Assembly: GCF_018860975.1 (NCBI RefSeq)
Contig: NZ_JAHKQI010000002.1
Location: forward strand, 310,001-374,000
DNA length: 64,000 bases
Direction: 5' to 3'
Source of the DNA: Lentibacter algarum
Lineage (GTDB): Bacteria > Pseudomonadota > Alphaproteobacteria > Rhodobacterales > Rhodobacteraceae
The notes beneath the pieces were generated by a model. The model ran no database searches. It saw nothing but the letters and a program-made list of their open reading frames with translations, and was not told where the DNA came from. Position 1 is the first letter of the stretch; every line of letters begins with the position of its first letter. Shown piece after piece: positions 9,481 to 19,196 of the stretch. A program made the translations under genes and the position numbers.

Positions 9481-9684
9481 TTAATCCTGCGCCTTTTTTG
9501 TGGAAGTCGCGAAGATAAAGAAGAGGCCAGTGGTGAAAAAACCGGCGACTGCTGTCAGATAGAGCAAATAGGCTTCCATGGGGCGCGGCTCAGCGTTGAG
9601 CCCGTCGAAGTTGAGCCCGTCGAAACTGTCAAACAGAACGAGCTTGTGGGTCTTGGTGAAAGTGCTACCCGATAAGGTGGTCAC
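9481..9684 (-). CDS. Small single-span membrane protein, unknown
   Basis: A 67-codon frame beginning with GTG 4 bases after the stop of the histidine-phosphatase gene. The C-terminal half (MEAYLLYLTAVAGFFTTGLF) is a convincing membrane helix followed by a Lys-rich tail (STKKAQD). The N-terminal half includes FDGLNFDGLN, created by a perfect 15-base tandem duplication. A shorter product starting at the internal Met (32 residues, nearly all membrane helix) is equally possible. I do not recognise a family. Confidence 0.45.
   Translation of the reverse strand: MTTLSGSTFTKTHKLVLFDSFDGLNFDGLNAEPRPMEAYLLYLTAVAGFFTTGLFFIFATSTKKAQD
9595..9624. repeat. Perfect 15-bp tandem duplication
   Basis: The 15-base unit GTTGAGCCCGTCGAA occurs twice back to back. 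It lies within the small membrane-protein frame and duplicates five residues without shifting the frame. Confidence 0.95.
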
Positions 9685-9688
9685 GCCA

Positions 9689-10243
9689 CTAAAGCGCGTT
9701 GCCTTTTTTTAAGCAGGTTTCCACCCAACCGTCAGGCGTTGGTGTGTAGAGATAGGGTGTCGTATTGGCGGGCGACGGGCCGTGGGCGTTGCCACCCGTC
9801 AACTCACGAACCGCACGGATAACGCCGGAATGGGCGACAAATACTGATAGCCCCTTGTTCACACGGCTTTGCGCACGGGTTATTTCGGTGCCGACTCGAG
9901 CAATCATGTCTGCCCATGCTTCGCCGTCTTCTGGCGTCTCGTCTCTCTTTGGAGCCTCGGAAACGGGGCGGCCTTCATACACCCCCCAGTCTCTCTCTCG
10001 CAACCCATCCAGCGTGATGATGGTCGCTTTGGGGAAGGCAAGACTTGCGGTGTCTTGCGCTCGCTGTTGGGGGCTTGCAAAAAGCATCATGTCCTTTGGC
10101 CATTGCCAGCCACTCAACTCGGCTGCGCTGCGGCGCCCTTCTTGCGTTAACTGTGCTTCAATGCGGCCTGCGATGAGAGCATCGCGGTTGGCGTTTGTCT
10201 GGCCGTGACGGATGACTACAAAGCGCTTCTGAGGTAAGTTCAT
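9689..10243 (-). CDS. Histidine phosphatase family protein
   Basis: A 184-residue phosphoglycerate-mutase-like phosphatase. The catalytic RHG motif is in VVIRHGQTNANRD near the N-terminus, a catalytic acid lies in ERDWGVYEGRP, and the second His is in FVAHSGVIRA. It overlaps the upstream metallohydrolase gene by 4 bases and sits in the Pho-box-controlled operon. A role in removing phosphate from an imported or processed phosphoester is therefore likely. The substrate is not known. Confidence 0.88.
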   Translation of the reverse strand: MNLPQKRFVVIRHGQTNANRDALIAGRIEAQLTQEGRRSAAELSGWQWPKDMMLFASPQQRAQDTASLAFPKATIITLDGLRERDWGVYEGRPVSEAPKRDETPEDGEAWADMIARVGTEITRAQSRVNKGLSVFVAHSGVIRAVRELTGGNAHGPSPANTTPYLYTPTPDGWVETCLKKGNAL

Positions 10244-11325
10244 AACGCCGATCTTTCGTGCAATATCAGATCCGCAGTTATGCGTGACTCAAGCAGATAG
10301 TCTTCGGGTTGAGAGCAAAACAGCGGAGCATACCGGCGTGCACCAAGCGCCTCGATCATGTTGATCTGGTCGGTCAGTGGCGGGTGCACGTTCCAACGCA
10401 CAAACAACCCGCCTTGAGCAGCAATCGCCCGCGCATGGGCCGTCATGTGTCCGGTAAACAAAACCAGCGCATCATCTCCCAAGCGTCCATTGTCACGCCA
10501 GCCCTGAACGATCTGCCAAGCCATACCGGCATCTGCATTAGGTGTGTCGCAGATCAGGAATTGGGCTGTCGGGTCAAACGCGCAACCCAACAGAGTGGCC
10601 AGTTGGGAAGAAGCCTCGCTTAATGTGCCCGTCTCCAAGGCGCGGGTAATCGCTTGTCGGCAAGTGTCGTCGATCGACACATCGCCTTTGCGCATCAGGT
10701 GTAAAGCCAACTCACCCGCACGGCCGGATGGTGGCACGGGGAATAGGATTTGGCCGTCTGGCCTTTGCGCGAGCATCTTGTCCAAGGCATCTTTGCGTTG
10801 CTCTTGGGGGATGTCATCAAGGTGATATGAAGCATCAATCAGTGCAGTATGCGCTGGCGGTGGCCTGTCAAAGGCAAACCACTCGCTTTCTTCTGACCAA
10901 TCCCCCGAGAAGAACAGTCCTTCGCCGAGGTCAAAGTGAAACCAAACCCCACCCAAAGCATGGCCATTGCGCCCCGTCGTGATGGTGACCCCGTCAATCA
11001 CTGTTTGTCCGGTGTTGGGCAGCAGATGAATCTCGGCACCGGGAGGTAAAGCGTAGGCTGTCTCGGCGGTGCAATGGATAGGCAGACCTTCAGCAACGAC
11101 ATGCGCCGCCCCGCCGATGTGGTCGATATGATCATGGGTGACAAACACGCGGCTCGCGCCCTCAAGCCATTGGGGGTTGAACGGGGATGTTGCCTCTGGC
11201 CCAACACCCACATCAAGCACCCAAAGCGCTTTACCCGTCCAAAGGCGGATGCAGGCTGGCCCTTTTTCACCCATCCCTGACAAGACCTCGACCCAAGCTG
11301 TATCGACGATGGTCTCATCACGCAT
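10240..11325 (-). CDS. Metallo-beta-lactamase-fold hydrolase
   Basis: A 361-residue protein with the metal-binding motif THDHIDHIGG at about residues 78-87, a downstream Asp in FFSGDWSEES and a His in FTGHMTAHARA. This is the layout of MBL-fold hydrolases and phosphodiesterases. No signal peptide is seen. It lies between the ATPase and phosphatase genes of a phosphonate/phosphoester-type importer, overlapping both by a few bases. A cytoplasmic phosphodiesterase acting on the imported compound is the best inference; it lacks the compact size of PhnP. Confidence 0.82.
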   Translation of the reverse strand: MRDETIVDTAWVEVLSGMGEKGPACIRLWTGKALWVLDVGVGPEATSPFNPQWLEGASRVFVTHDHIDHIGGAAHVVAEGLPIHCTAETAYALPPGAEIHLLPNTGQTVIDGVTITTGRNGHALGGVWFHFDLGEGLFFSGDWSEESEWFAFDRPPPAHTALIDASYHLDDIPQEQRKDALDKMLAQRPDGQILFPVPPSGRAGELALHLMRKGDVSIDDTCRQAITRALETGTLSEASSQLATLLGCAFDPTAQFLICDTPNADAGMAWQIVQGWRDNGRLGDDALVLFTGHMTAHARAIAAQGGLFVRWNVHPPLTDQINMIEALGARRYAPLFCSQPEDYLLESRITADLILHERSAL

Positions 11326-12394
11326 TGGTCAAACTCCGCATCGTTACAACATCTGCGTCAGGATCACGAAAAGCCCAAAGGTCATGCAGTTTGAGGCCTA
11401 CTGTTTCGCCGATAGCTGCTCGGTGCATCGAGAAGGCAACAAGCGTCTCGCCAGCAGTATCGAGTGTCAGGCGGAAGCGACCACCTAGATACGTGCAGCT
11501 GATTACGCGTGCGCGCAAAGGAGCATCGTTGCTTAGAGTAATGGCTTCGGGGCGAATGCTGACATGGCTCGGCTCGGTCGTGGCACTGCGCGACAGAACC
11601 TCCTGGCCGAGAACATTCAGAATCAAGCTGTTGTTCTCGGAGCGTCCTGTCACGCGCGCAGATACAACGGCACCGTCACCAACAAAACCAGCGACAAAGC
11701 AATCGACCGGCTCGCGGTAGAGCACTTCCGGCGCGGCGAACTGGCGGATTCTACCGGCTTCCATTACGGCCACACGGTCAGCCAGCGCCAAGGCTTCGCC
11801 TTGATCGTGCGTGACATAGAGCATTGTCGCCTTGGTGCGGCGATGGAACATCGAGAACACCTCATGCATAGAGGCACGCAAGGCGAGATCGAGGTTAGCC
11901 AGCGGTTCATCCAGCAGAACGGCACTGGGGTCAAACACCAGACAACGGGCAAGGGCAACGCGTTGCCGCTGACCACCTGACAGCTGCGCGGGCATGCGCT
12001 CGCCCAAAGCGTTGAGGCCTGTCAACGAAAGCGCTTCTTTCACCCGCGCTTCACGCTCGGCACGCGGCACGCGGCGGACTTCAAGCGGATATGCGACATT
12101 GCCAAACACGCTCTTGTGCGGCCAAAGTGCGTAGGACTGAAACACGATCCCGATTTCTCGATCTTCGGGGGGCACGAAGGTTTTGGGGCTGGCAACAGTA
12201 TTTCCGCCCAGCTTGATTTCGCCCTCTGTTGGATGTTCAAACCCTGCCGTCAGGCGCAGCAACGTCGTCTTGCCGCAGCCCGATGGCCCCAACAGCGCTA
12301 CAAATTCACCAGAAGAGATTTGCGCGTTGATATCCTGTAAAGCCGACACGCCGTCGAACTCTTTTGAGACATTGGAAAACTCTAGCTCTGCCAC
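11318..12394 (-). CDS. ABC transporter ATP-binding protein (phosphonate/Fe(III)-type, with TOBE domain)
   Basis: A 358-residue ATPase: Walker A GPSGCGKTT, signature [13 protein letters not shown], Walker B AVLLDEPLANLD, switch His in YVTHDQGEA, then a TOBE-like C-terminal domain from about residue 250. The length and architecture match the PhnT2/AfuC/FbpC group. It overlaps the fused permease gene by 13 bases and the metallohydrolase gene by 8. Confidence 0.9.
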   Translation of the reverse strand: MAELEFSNVSKEFDGVSALQDINAQISSGEFVALLGPSGCGKTTLLRLTAGFEHPTEGEIKLGGNTVASPKTFVPPEDREIGIVFQSYALWPHKSVFGNVAYPLEVRRVPRAEREARVKEALSLTGLNALGERMPAQLSGGQRQRVALARCLVFDPSAVLLDEPLANLDLALRASMHEVFSMFHRRTKATMLYVTHDQGEALALADRVAVMEAGRIRQFAAPEVLYREPVDCFVAGFVGDGAVVSARVTGRSENNSLILNVLGQEVLSRSATTEPSHVSIRPEAITLSNDAPLRARVISCTYLGGRFRLTLDTAGETLVAFSMHRAAIGETVGLKLHDLWAFRDPDADVVTMRSLTNA

Positions 12395-14088
12395 GGGATA
12401 ACTCCTTTTGGAAATTTGTCTGCGCCTGCCTGCACGAGCCCCATTAGCCCGACGATCAGCAGGACGATGGACATGGCGAGGGCTGAGGCCATCACCGTTT
12501 CGCCACTGTCTTCAAGGTTGTAGATGACGACGCCCAATGTCTCGGTGCCCGAAGACCAGAGCAGAGCGGAAACTGTCAGCTCGTTTACGGCTGTCAGGAA
12601 CACAAGGATCGCACCTGCAGCGGCTGAAGGCGCGGCAAGCGGCAAGATGATGTCACGCAACCGCCGCCCGAGATGTGCGCCAACGCTTGCTGCCGCTTCT
12701 TCCATCGCTGGGTCAAGCTGGGCGATACTGGCTTGTATCGGGCGTAACATCACAACAAAAAACCGTGCCAGATAAGCTAGCAAGATAATCCAGATTGTGC
12801 CGTATAGCGTCAGGTCGGTGAACGGCAGGTTGATGAACGCCAAAATGCAGGCGATCGACAAAACGACACCGGGCAGCGCGTAGGGCAGATCAATCAGGGC
12901 ATCCAGAAGGCGCGTCAAGTGACTAGACCGGCGCTCCATCAACCATGCAAGCGGCATGCTGACGACCAAGAGAACCGCCGCTGCGCCCGTGGCGAGCATG
13001 AGAGAGTTGGCGTAAGCGCGCCGTGTGACGGGCTGAGTAAGCAGCACTTCTTTCCACGCTTCAAGCGTGGCGTTCGAGAAGGTGAGCGTGACGCCGTATG
13101 CGGGGATAAGGGAGGTTGCACAAAGGGCCAGAAGCGGCAGGGCAAGGATCACAAAGATGAACGCCCACAACCCGATCTCGACAGGTCGCCGTGAAGCGCC
13201 GAGGTTGAGTGCCAGCGGTGTTCCGGACAGGCCCACAAGGCCAAAGCCGCGTTGCGAGAGCACATAACGGCTTAGCAGCACGCCGATGATAGCCACCGTG
13301 CCTATGACAAGTGAAAGGACTGCAACCTCGGGCAGCACGGAAGGCCCCATGCCGACAAGTCGCTGATAGATCAGAGTTGGCAATGTCGCATAGCCAGCAG
13401 GAATGCCGAGCATGGCGGGGATGCCGAAGTTTCCCAATGCCGTGACAAAAGCCATTGCGCTGCCTGCGATGAGTGAAGGCATGGACAGTGGCAGAACTGT
13501 CTGCGTCCAGACGCGGAGGGAACTCGCACCAGACATCCGCGCTGCCTCAACCAGATCGGCAGGGATCATGCGCAGGCCCGCACGAAGAGTCAAAAACACC
13601 AACGACGCATGCTGGATGCCTAGCAGCAGGATTATTCCACCGGGGGAGTGTAGCGGCTGAGGGCTGCCCAGCGGTGGCGCCAGCTCGAGCACTTTGAGGA
13701 TTGTCGATGAAGGGCCCGCCATCTGCATCCATGCGAGCGCCGTTATCTGTGGGGGGATCATCATCGGGATCATCAGGCAAAAGACCAATGCGCCCTTGCC
13801 GCGAATGTCGGTGAGCGCAACGAGATAGGCAAAAGTTGACCCGATCAGGACAGATAGCAACGTTCCGCCGCCTGCCGTGATTAACGAGTGTTTTAGGGCT
13901 GTTCCCGTTGAAGGGCGTGCCAGCACTGTGGTTAGGTGTTCAGTGGTGAAGCCGTCGCCAAAGCCGATCCCTTCCAGCAACAAACGTGCCACTGGCCCAA
14001 GCGCGATGAATGCGATGGGCAGTAGCATAACAGGCAACAGCCGGTCTAATGACCGGCTGCTTAAACTTGGCTTGGTTTGGGGGGTCAT
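12382..14088 (-). CDS. Fused two-domain ABC transporter permease (phosphonate/Fe(III) type)
   Basis: A 568-residue membrane protein consisting of two tandem BPD_transp_1 permease halves. Each carries an EAA loop: one reads EAARMSGASSLRVWTQTVLP and the other begins EEAAASVGAHLGRRLRD. About twelve membrane helices are expected. Fused permeases of this size are typical of FbpB and of the putative 2-aminoethylphosphonate system PhnU2. The gene starts 4 bases before the stop of the binding-protein gene. With a Pho box upstream, a phosphorus compound is a likelier cargo than iron. Confidence 0.9.
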   Translation of the reverse strand: MTPQTKPSLSSRSLDRLLPVMLLPIAFIALGPVARLLLEGIGFGDGFTTEHLTTVLARPSTGTALKHSLITAGGGTLLSVLIGSTFAYLVALTDIRGKGALVFCLMIPMMIPPQITALAWMQMAGPSSTILKVLELAPPLGSPQPLHSPGGIILLLGIQHASLVFLTLRAGLRMIPADLVEAARMSGASSLRVWTQTVLPLSMPSLIAGSAMAFVTALGNFGIPAMLGIPAGYATLPTLIYQRLVGMGPSVLPEVAVLSLVIGTVAIIGVLLSRYVLSQRGFGLVGLSGTPLALNLGASRRPVEIGLWAFIFVILALPLLALCATSLIPAYGVTLTFSNATLEAWKEVLLTQPVTRRAYANSLMLATGAAAVLLVVSMPLAWLMERRSSHLTRLLDALIDLPYALPGVVLSIACILAFINLPFTDLTLYGTIWIILLAYLARFFVVMLRPIQASIAQLDPAMEEAAASVGAHLGRRLRDIILPLAAPSAAAGAILVFLTAVNELTVSALLWSSGTETLGVVIYNLEDSGETVMASALAMSIVLLIVGLMGLVQAGADKFPKGVIPWQS

Positions 14089-15056
14089 TCGACGCCGAAG
14101 ACCTTTGCAAATCGGGCTTTGTTTGCGTTTGCGTCAGCCAGTGCTTTGGCAGGGTCAAACGCCATCAGGTTAATGTCTGCACGTGCAGGGAAACCTTCGG
14201 GGCTGTCGACGCCGTTACGGGCAGGAATGTAGCCCATGTCCACCACCAGATTTTGGCCAACTTCACTCAACAAAAAGTCAACGAATTTTGTCGCGGCATC
14301 CATGTGCTCGGTGCCGGCCATGATTGCGACAGGCTCGGTCACATAGGATACGCCTTCTTTCGGGATCACAAAATCGACGGGCGAACCGTCGGCCTTGGCG
14401 CGAATTGCAAGGAAATCAACCAATACGCCGTAGGGTTTTTCGCCCGCTGCGACGGCTTTGAAAGTACCGCCATTGCCGCCTTCGGCGCGTGTATTATTTG
14501 CCGCGAGCGCTTCATAATATTCCCAGCCCAGACCTTCGGTACCAGTCAGGGTAGCAAGGTGGATCAAAGCAGCACCAGAATAGAGCGGCGAAGGCATTGC
14601 AACGAGGTTCGCCATTTCCGACTTCGCCAGATCGGCCCAAGACGTTGGCACCATTTCAGCGCCCGTGTTGTAGACGATGCCAGTCGTGATCAGCTTGGTT
14701 GAGTGATAAAAGCCCTCGGAGCTGTAAAGAGATGCATCATAGGCTGCGGCTTCTGGTGACTTATGCGCCGCCAGTTTGCCTTCTTGCGCCAAGCCTTCCA
14801 AAGTGACGGTATCTGCGATCAGAAGAACGTCTGCTTGTGGTTGACCCGCCTCCATTTCGGCAGCAACACGCGCCATCAGCTTGGTGGTGCCATCACGCAC
14901 CCATTCGACGTCGATGTCAGGGTTTGCCGCTTCAAAGGCATCAACCGTTTTCTGCGCATCCGCGTTTGGTTGCGACGTATACAGGGTGAGTGTCTCTGCT
15001 GCTGCAAAGGTAGGAAGCGCCAGCGCAATAGTGGCAGCCAAAAGGGAACGTGACAT
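14085..15056 (-). CDS. ABC transporter substrate-binding protein (AfuA/PhnS2-like)
   Basis: 323 residues from ATG at 15056, chosen because GGAGA stands 6 bases upstream and a signal peptide follows at once (MSRSLLAATIALALPTFAAA). The mature part begins ETLTLYTSQPNADA, as in the extracellular solute-binding family 1/6. The adjacent Tyr pair that binds iron in FbpA/FutA proteins is not present where expected (the region reads VLVDFLAIRAKADG). Together with the Pho box at 15132 and two phosphatase-like neighbours, this points to a phosphonate, sugar-phosphate or similar organophosphorus ligand. Confidence 0.87.
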   Translation of the reverse strand: MSRSLLAATIALALPTFAAAETLTLYTSQPNADAQKTVDAFEAANPDIDVEWVRDGTTKLMARVAAEMEAGQPQADVLLIADTVTLEGLAQEGKLAAHKSPEAAAYDASLYSSEGFYHSTKLITTGIVYNTGAEMVPTSWADLAKSEMANLVAMPSPLYSGAALIHLATLTGTEGLGWEYYEALAANNTRAEGGNGGTFKAVAAGEKPYGVLVDFLAIRAKADGSPVDFVIPKEGVSYVTEPVAIMAGTEHMDAATKFVDFLLSEVGQNLVVDMGYIPARNGVDSPEGFPARADINLMAFDPAKALADANANKARFAKVFGVE

Positions 15057-15115
15057 CAATGTCTCCAGATAGGGATGTTTCAGAACGTTTAGGGAGATTC
15101 GCATCTCTCTCGCGC

Positions 15116-15149
15116 AAAGTAGCCAGCTTACGTGACAGCTTAGTGACAG
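15116..15149 (-). promoter_or_regulatory. Pho box with -10 element upstream of the organophosphorus importer operon
   Basis: Read on the minus strand, two perfect heptamers CTGTCAC are separated by TAAG (positions 15149 to 15132), the 7-4-7 layout of a PhoB-binding site. Ten bases further downstream TACTTT (15121-15116) makes a plausible -10 hexamer, and the start codon follows at 15056. A weaker third repeat (CTGGCTA) follows the second heptamer. Confidence 0.82.
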
Positions 15150-15272
15150 ATGCAAAACCCGAAGTTGCGAGCATTTTTGGCGGCGTGAAATAGGGGGTCG
15201 CGGTAGGCAAATTTCACGTGAACACGATAGAACGCTAAGCAAAGCCGTCCTGCGCAAATGTCTGCATTATGT

Positions 15273-16301
15273 TCAGCTGCTTTCAGCAGCACCAACTCGA
15301 ACGTTCTGAACATTGCACCACGCGCAATCATGATCAGAAAGAGGTTTTTCATCTACGGTCAGAGAGCTGAGAATTCCTTTGTCCAAACACGCCAGACCAC
15401 GGGCGGCAATCCAATCCAGCTTCATTACGCGGTCGGGGTGAGGCGTGATCAAACTAGGGCGGGTTGTCGGGCCATCTGCGGTAAAGTCCCAGCTATAGCC
15501 GCGCTCCTCGGCCAGCTTGAACAAGGTCTCGTCGCGCCAGTCAAATTTGGGCGGCAGGTGGTTTCCTGTGTTGAGGTCGCCTCCAATCAGCACGGGCATA
15601 TTGAGGGCGAAAGCGTCGATCGCATCCAGAAGAATGGCGAGCTGACCATGGCGGTGTGCCACGTCTGCGTTGCTTTCCAAATGGGTTGAAACAACGCAAA
15701 GTGGGCCAGCTTGGGTTTGCACAATAGCCAAGATGGCCATGCGTCCACCAACCCGAGGCTGTTGGGCGTCTACGTTTTCGTCTTCATTGGCAAACCAATG
15801 ACCGTGATCATCCAAGCGGATCATCGCGGTCTTCTCAAAAGGAACTGCCGATAGGATCGCATTGCCGTGCCAGCCCAATGCGTTGAAACTGTCGCTGCAA
15901 TAGGCGCGCTCGGTTTGACCGCCAAGATCCAGTTCGTGAAACTCGACACCATATGCATAGGTCATGCCGAGAGCATTTGCCATTACCTCTGTCGTGTGGC
16001 GTTGGGCTGTGCGGGCCATGCCGTGATCGACCTCCGACAGCAAAACGATCTGCGGTGCGATAGGGCCAAGGTGCGCGGCCGTTTCTTTGGGAAACAAGCA
16101 ACGCTCGACGTTCCATGCTGCAACACAAAACGATGCAGGCAAAACCTCTGCCTGTGCAGTGCCACCAACCTGAACCGCATTCATTGCAGGCAGCTCTGCG
16201 AGCAACTCACGGTGGGCTTCGGCGGTGCGCGGGGCTTGCTTGATCTGTGCGCGCTGGGCCTTTGTAACCTGCGGCAGCTCGGAGGTTTGGTACGTGATCA
16301 C
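15273..16301 (-). CDS. Endonuclease/exonuclease/phosphatase-fold protein, probable intracellular phosphodiesterase
   Basis: A 342-residue protein of the EEP (DNase I-like) fold. Marks are [47 protein letters not shown] and the C-terminal LSDHD that supplies the last metal-linked Asp-His pair. No signal peptide is present. It overlaps ugpC by 4 bases and ends the ugp operon. In marine bacteria EEP proteins next to ugp genes have been linked to cleavage of imported glycerophosphodiesters to glycerol-3-phosphate; that role fits here but is inferred. Confidence 0.83.
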   Translation of the reverse strand: MITYQTSELPQVTKAQRAQIKQAPRTAEAHRELLAELPAMNAVQVGGTAQAEVLPASFCVAAWNVERCLFPKETAAHLGPIAPQIVLLSEVDHGMARTAQRHTTEVMANALGMTYAYGVEFHELDLGGQTERAYCSDSFNALGWHGNAILSAVPFEKTAMIRLDDHGHWFANEDENVDAQQPRVGGRMAILAIVQTQAGPLCVVSTHLESNADVAHRHGQLAILLDAIDAFALNMPVLIGGDLNTGNHLPPKFDWRDETLFKLAEERGYSWDFTADGPTTRPSLITPHPDRVMKLDWIAARGLACLDKGILSSLTVDEKPLSDHDCAWCNVQNVRVGAAESS

Positions 16302-17338
16302 AACGCGATTCCAGTTTTTGTATCAAACAAAACCACAGCTTCGGGGTTGATCGAGATACGGATCGGGCCAGCCACGGCTTCGGTATCTTTGCTGATGTGA
16401 ATCGTGAAGTCCTGACCATCCAACTTCCCATGTAGCAAACGGTGGGCGCCCAATTCCTCAACGATGTCGATGGTGAAAGGTATGTCGCATGTTGGGCCGA
16501 TCTCGACGTCTTCCGGGCGGATGCCCATGGTGACTGGGCCTTGGCCTGATGCGCTGGCGACAGGTGTCTCGCCGCCAATCACAACGCGCCCATCTTTGAT
16601 TTGCGCCTCAATCAGGTTCATCGGCGGCGCACCCATGAAGCTGGCCACGAAAGTCGAGGCTGGGCGATGGTAGATTTCAGCAGGTGTGCCGATTTGCTCA
16701 ATGCGGCCTGAGTTCAAAACGATAATGCGGTCGGCCATGGTCATCGCTTCTACTTGGTCGTGGGTCACATAAATCGAAGTGACGCCAAGGCGACGCTGCA
16801 AGGCTTTTATCTCGATCCGCATTTGGTGACGCAACTTGGCGTCGAGGTTTGATAGGGGTTCGTCAAATAGGAACAAGGCAGGGTCGCGAACCACGGCACG
16901 GCCCATGGCCACGCGCTGGCGCTGACCGCCTGACAACTGGCTTGGCTTGCGCTCTAGATATTGGCTCAGGTCCAGCATCTTTGCTGCTTCCTGCACCTTC
17001 TCCTCGATCTCGCTTGCGGGGATTTTGCGGTTTTTCAGCCCGTATCCGATGTTCTTGCGAACGGTCATATGCGGGTAAAGCGCGTAGTTCTGGAACACCA
17101 TAGCGATGTCGCGCTCGGCGGGGTCGACGTGATTTACATTGCGATCTCCGATCGACAGCGTCCCTTCGGAAATATCCTCGAGCCCAGCAACCATACGCAG
17201 GAGTGTCGACTTACCGCAGCCTGACGGCCCGACGAGCACGACAAACTCTCCATCTGCGATGCTGAAGCTCAAAGGTTCTACGGCTTCGTTCCCGTTCGGA
17301 TAGACTTTACGGATATTGTTAAGTGTTACTTGTGCCAT
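16298..17338 (-). CDS. ugpC: sn-Glycerol-3-phosphate-type ABC transporter ATP-binding protein
   Basis: A 346-residue MalK/UgpC-type ATPase: Walker [10 protein letters not shown], signature [14 protein letters not shown], Walker [28 protein letters not shown], and a C-terminal regulatory OB-fold part from about residue 235. It follows ugpE by 11 bases. The assignment rests on family and on the complete ugpBAE set beside it. Confidence 0.9.
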   Translation of the reverse strand: MAQVTLNNIRKVYPNGNEAVEPLSFSIADGEFVVLVGPSGCGKSTLLRMVAGLEDISEGTLSIGDRNVNHVDPAERDIAMVFQNYALYPHMTVRKNIGYGLKNRKIPASEIEEKVQEAAKMLDLSQYLERKPSQLSGGQRQRVAMGRAVVRDPALFLFDEPLSNLDAKLRHQMRIEIKALQRRLGVTSIYVTHDQVEAMTMADRIIVLNSGRIEQIGTPAEIYHRPASTFVASFMGAPPMNLIEAQIKDGRVVIGGETPVASASGQGPVTMGIRPEDVEIGPTCDIPFTIDIVEELGAHRLLHGKLDGQDFTIHISKDTEAVAGPIRISINPEAVVLFDTKTGIAL

Positions 17339-17349
17339 GTCTTGGGCCC

Positions 17350-18237
17350 TTACTTATCGGATTCTGTGAGGCCCTTGACGAACCAACTTTGGAAGAAAAT
17401 TACGATCAGCACAGGTGGCAGGATCGCGATGAGCGCCAGCATATTGGCGCGGCCATATTCGGGGATGCTTGTGCCCTCTAGGTCTTGGGTCAGTTGTTTG
17501 ATCCCGCGCACGAGGGTGTACATATCCTCATCTGTGGTCACCATTGTCGGCCAGAGGTACTGGTTCCAACCGTAGACAAACATGATGATAAACATCGCTG
17601 CGATCATGGTCTGAGACAGGGGCACCAGAATATCGATAAAGAATTTCACCGGCCCGGCACCATCAATCCGAGCTGCTTCCACCAGCTCTTCGGGGATCGA
17701 ACGAAAATACTGGCGGAAAAAGAATGTCGCTGTGGCCGAGGCGATCAGCGGCACGATCAGCCCCGTATAAGTGTTCAGCAAGCCCAACTTTTGCGCGATC
17801 TCATATGATGGCAGAATGCGCACCTCAAGCGGGAGAAGGAGCGTGGTGAAGATCAGCCAGAACGCGAAGGTTGCGAAGCGCAGGCGGAAGTAAACCAAAG
17901 CATATGCTGCCATCATTCCGAGCACGATCTTACCAATGGCAAAACCTATTCCGAGGATCATCGAGTTCATCAGCATTCGCATGCCGGTGTTTTCGCCGGA
18001 AAACCCGGAGGCCTTGAACATTGCGGCCATGAAGTTGTCATCCAACTGATCGCCGATGGCAAGCCCAGGGCCGTTCTTTATGGTTTCAAGATCCGGCGTG
18101 GACGTCGTTTGCAATACCATCAGCAACGGCACCAGCAAGAACAGAGAGCCCAGAATCAGGACCGTATGGTCCATCACCGTGCTCCATTTTAGCGAGCGTT
18201 TGGCGAGGGGTGGTTGGTTCGGTGTGATATCTGTCAT
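17350..18237 (-). CDS. ugpE: sn-Glycerol-3-phosphate-type ABC transporter permease
   Basis: A 295-residue permease with six hydrophobic segments and the MalG/UgpE EAA loop [20 protein letters not shown] near residue 200. The C-terminus ends in the usual [10 protein letters not shown]-like tail. It lies 9 bases after ugpA and 11 before ugpC, so the four transporter genes form one transcription unit. Confidence 0.9.
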   Translation of the reverse strand: MTDITPNQPPLAKRSLKWSTVMDHTVLILGSLFLLVPLLMVLQTTSTPDLETIKNGPGLAIGDQLDDNFMAAMFKASGFSGENTGMRMLMNSMILGIGFAIGKIVLGMMAAYALVYFRLRFATFAFWLIFTTLLLPLEVRILPSYEIAQKLGLLNTYTGLIVPLIASATATFFFRQYFRSIPEELVEAARIDGAGPVKFFIDILVPLSQTMIAAMFIIMFVYGWNQYLWPTMVTTDEDMYTLVRGIKQLTQDLEGTSIPEYGRANMLALIAILPPVLIVIFFQSWFVKGLTESDK

Positions 18238-18246
18238 GACAGGCCC

Positions 18247-19128
18247 CTAGGTGTAATGAATGCGGCGTTCGACCAACCGGAACTGGACAACGGTGAGAGC
18301 AAGAACAAGGACCATCAAAACCACAGATTGAGCAGAAGAACCGCCCATATCGTTGCCGCGAAAACCATCAACATAGACCTTGTAAACAAGGGTCAGAGGG
18401 TTGTTGCCCGGCTCGCCTTTGACCAGAACATCAACGATGCCAAATGTATCAAAGAGCGCGTAGGTGATGTTGATGATTAACAGGAAGAAGCCTGTAGGAG
18501 CCAGCAGCGGGAAAGTGACATCCCAAAAACGGCGCATGGCGGAGGAGCAGTCAATCAAGGCAGCTTCGCGCACGGATTTCGGAATGGATTGTAGCCCCGA
18601 CAGGAAAAAGATGAAGTTCACCGGCACTTGCTTCCAAACCGACACAAGCACCATCGCAGCGGCGGTATCGGTAGAGTTAACGCCAAGCGCGAAGTCCCAA
18701 CCAAATGATTTGGCGAGCTCGGTCAGCGGCCCCCAACTTTGGTTGAACATCAAAAGCCCGATAAAACCGGCAACGGGCGGCGCAACGGCATAGACCCACA
18801 TCAGAAGTGTGCGATAGCTTTTGGCGCCACGGATAACCTTGTCAGCTTTCACAGCAAGCAAGAGAGCCAGCCCAAGTGAAAAGAATGTCACAAGGATGGT
18901 GAACACCAGCGTGAAGCGCGCGATTTTGGCGTATTCGGCGCTTTGAGCCAAGTAGGTGTAATTGTCCAAACCCACAAAAGTAGAGCCGAAGCCAAACGGG
19001 TCTTCTAGGTAAAAGGATGACTGCACAGCCTGTGCTGCTGGCCAGTAAAAAAAGACGATGATGACTGCCAATTGCGGAAGGAGCAAAAGGATCGGTAGCC
19101 AGCGTGTGGTGAAGCCTGCGCGTTTCAT
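18247..19128 (-). CDS. ugpA: sn-Glycerol-3-phosphate-type ABC transporter permease
   Basis: A 293-residue permease with six membrane segments. The first reads LLLLPQLAVIIVFFYWPA, typical of MalF/UgpA, and a cytoplasmic EAA-type loop reads REAALIDCSSAMRRFWDVTF. It pairs with UgpE. The gene begins after a strong hairpin that follows ugpB. Confidence 0.9.
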   Translation of the reverse strand: MKRAGFTTRWLPILLLLPQLAVIIVFFYWPAAQAVQSSFYLEDPFGFGSTFVGLDNYTYLAQSAEYAKIARFTLVFTILVTFFSLGLALLLAVKADKVIRGAKSYRTLLMWVYAVAPPVAGFIGLLMFNQSWGPLTELAKSFGWDFALGVNSTDTAAAMVLVSVWKQVPVNFIFFLSGLQSIPKSVREAALIDCSSAMRRFWDVTFPLLAPTGFFLLIINITYALFDTFGIVDVLVKGEPGNNPLTLVYKVYVDGFRGNDMGGSSAQSVVLMVLVLALTVVQFRLVERRIHYT

Positions 19129-19149
19129 GTTTCCCCCAGAAAGCGATGA

Positions 19150-19174
19150 GACGGCCGCAGAAACTGCGACCGTC
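19150..19174 (-). promoter_or_regulatory. Intercistronic hairpin between ugpB and ugpA
   Basis: Arms of 11 bases (GACGGCCGCAG and CTGCGACCGTC, one wobble pair) enclose AAA. It is not followed by a T-run. As at 6024 and 43716, it stands between the binding-protein gene and the rest of its operon and probably gives the binding protein a more stable or more abundant message. Confidence 0.65.
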
Positions 19175-19196
19175 GTTGGTATGCTAAGTGGCGTAC

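Noticed and set aside
12382-15056. Annotation of the importer as ferric-iron uptake
   Set aside because: Family resemblance is shared with iron importers, but the binding protein lacks the Tyr pair of iron binders, a Pho box precedes it and phosphatase-like genes follow.
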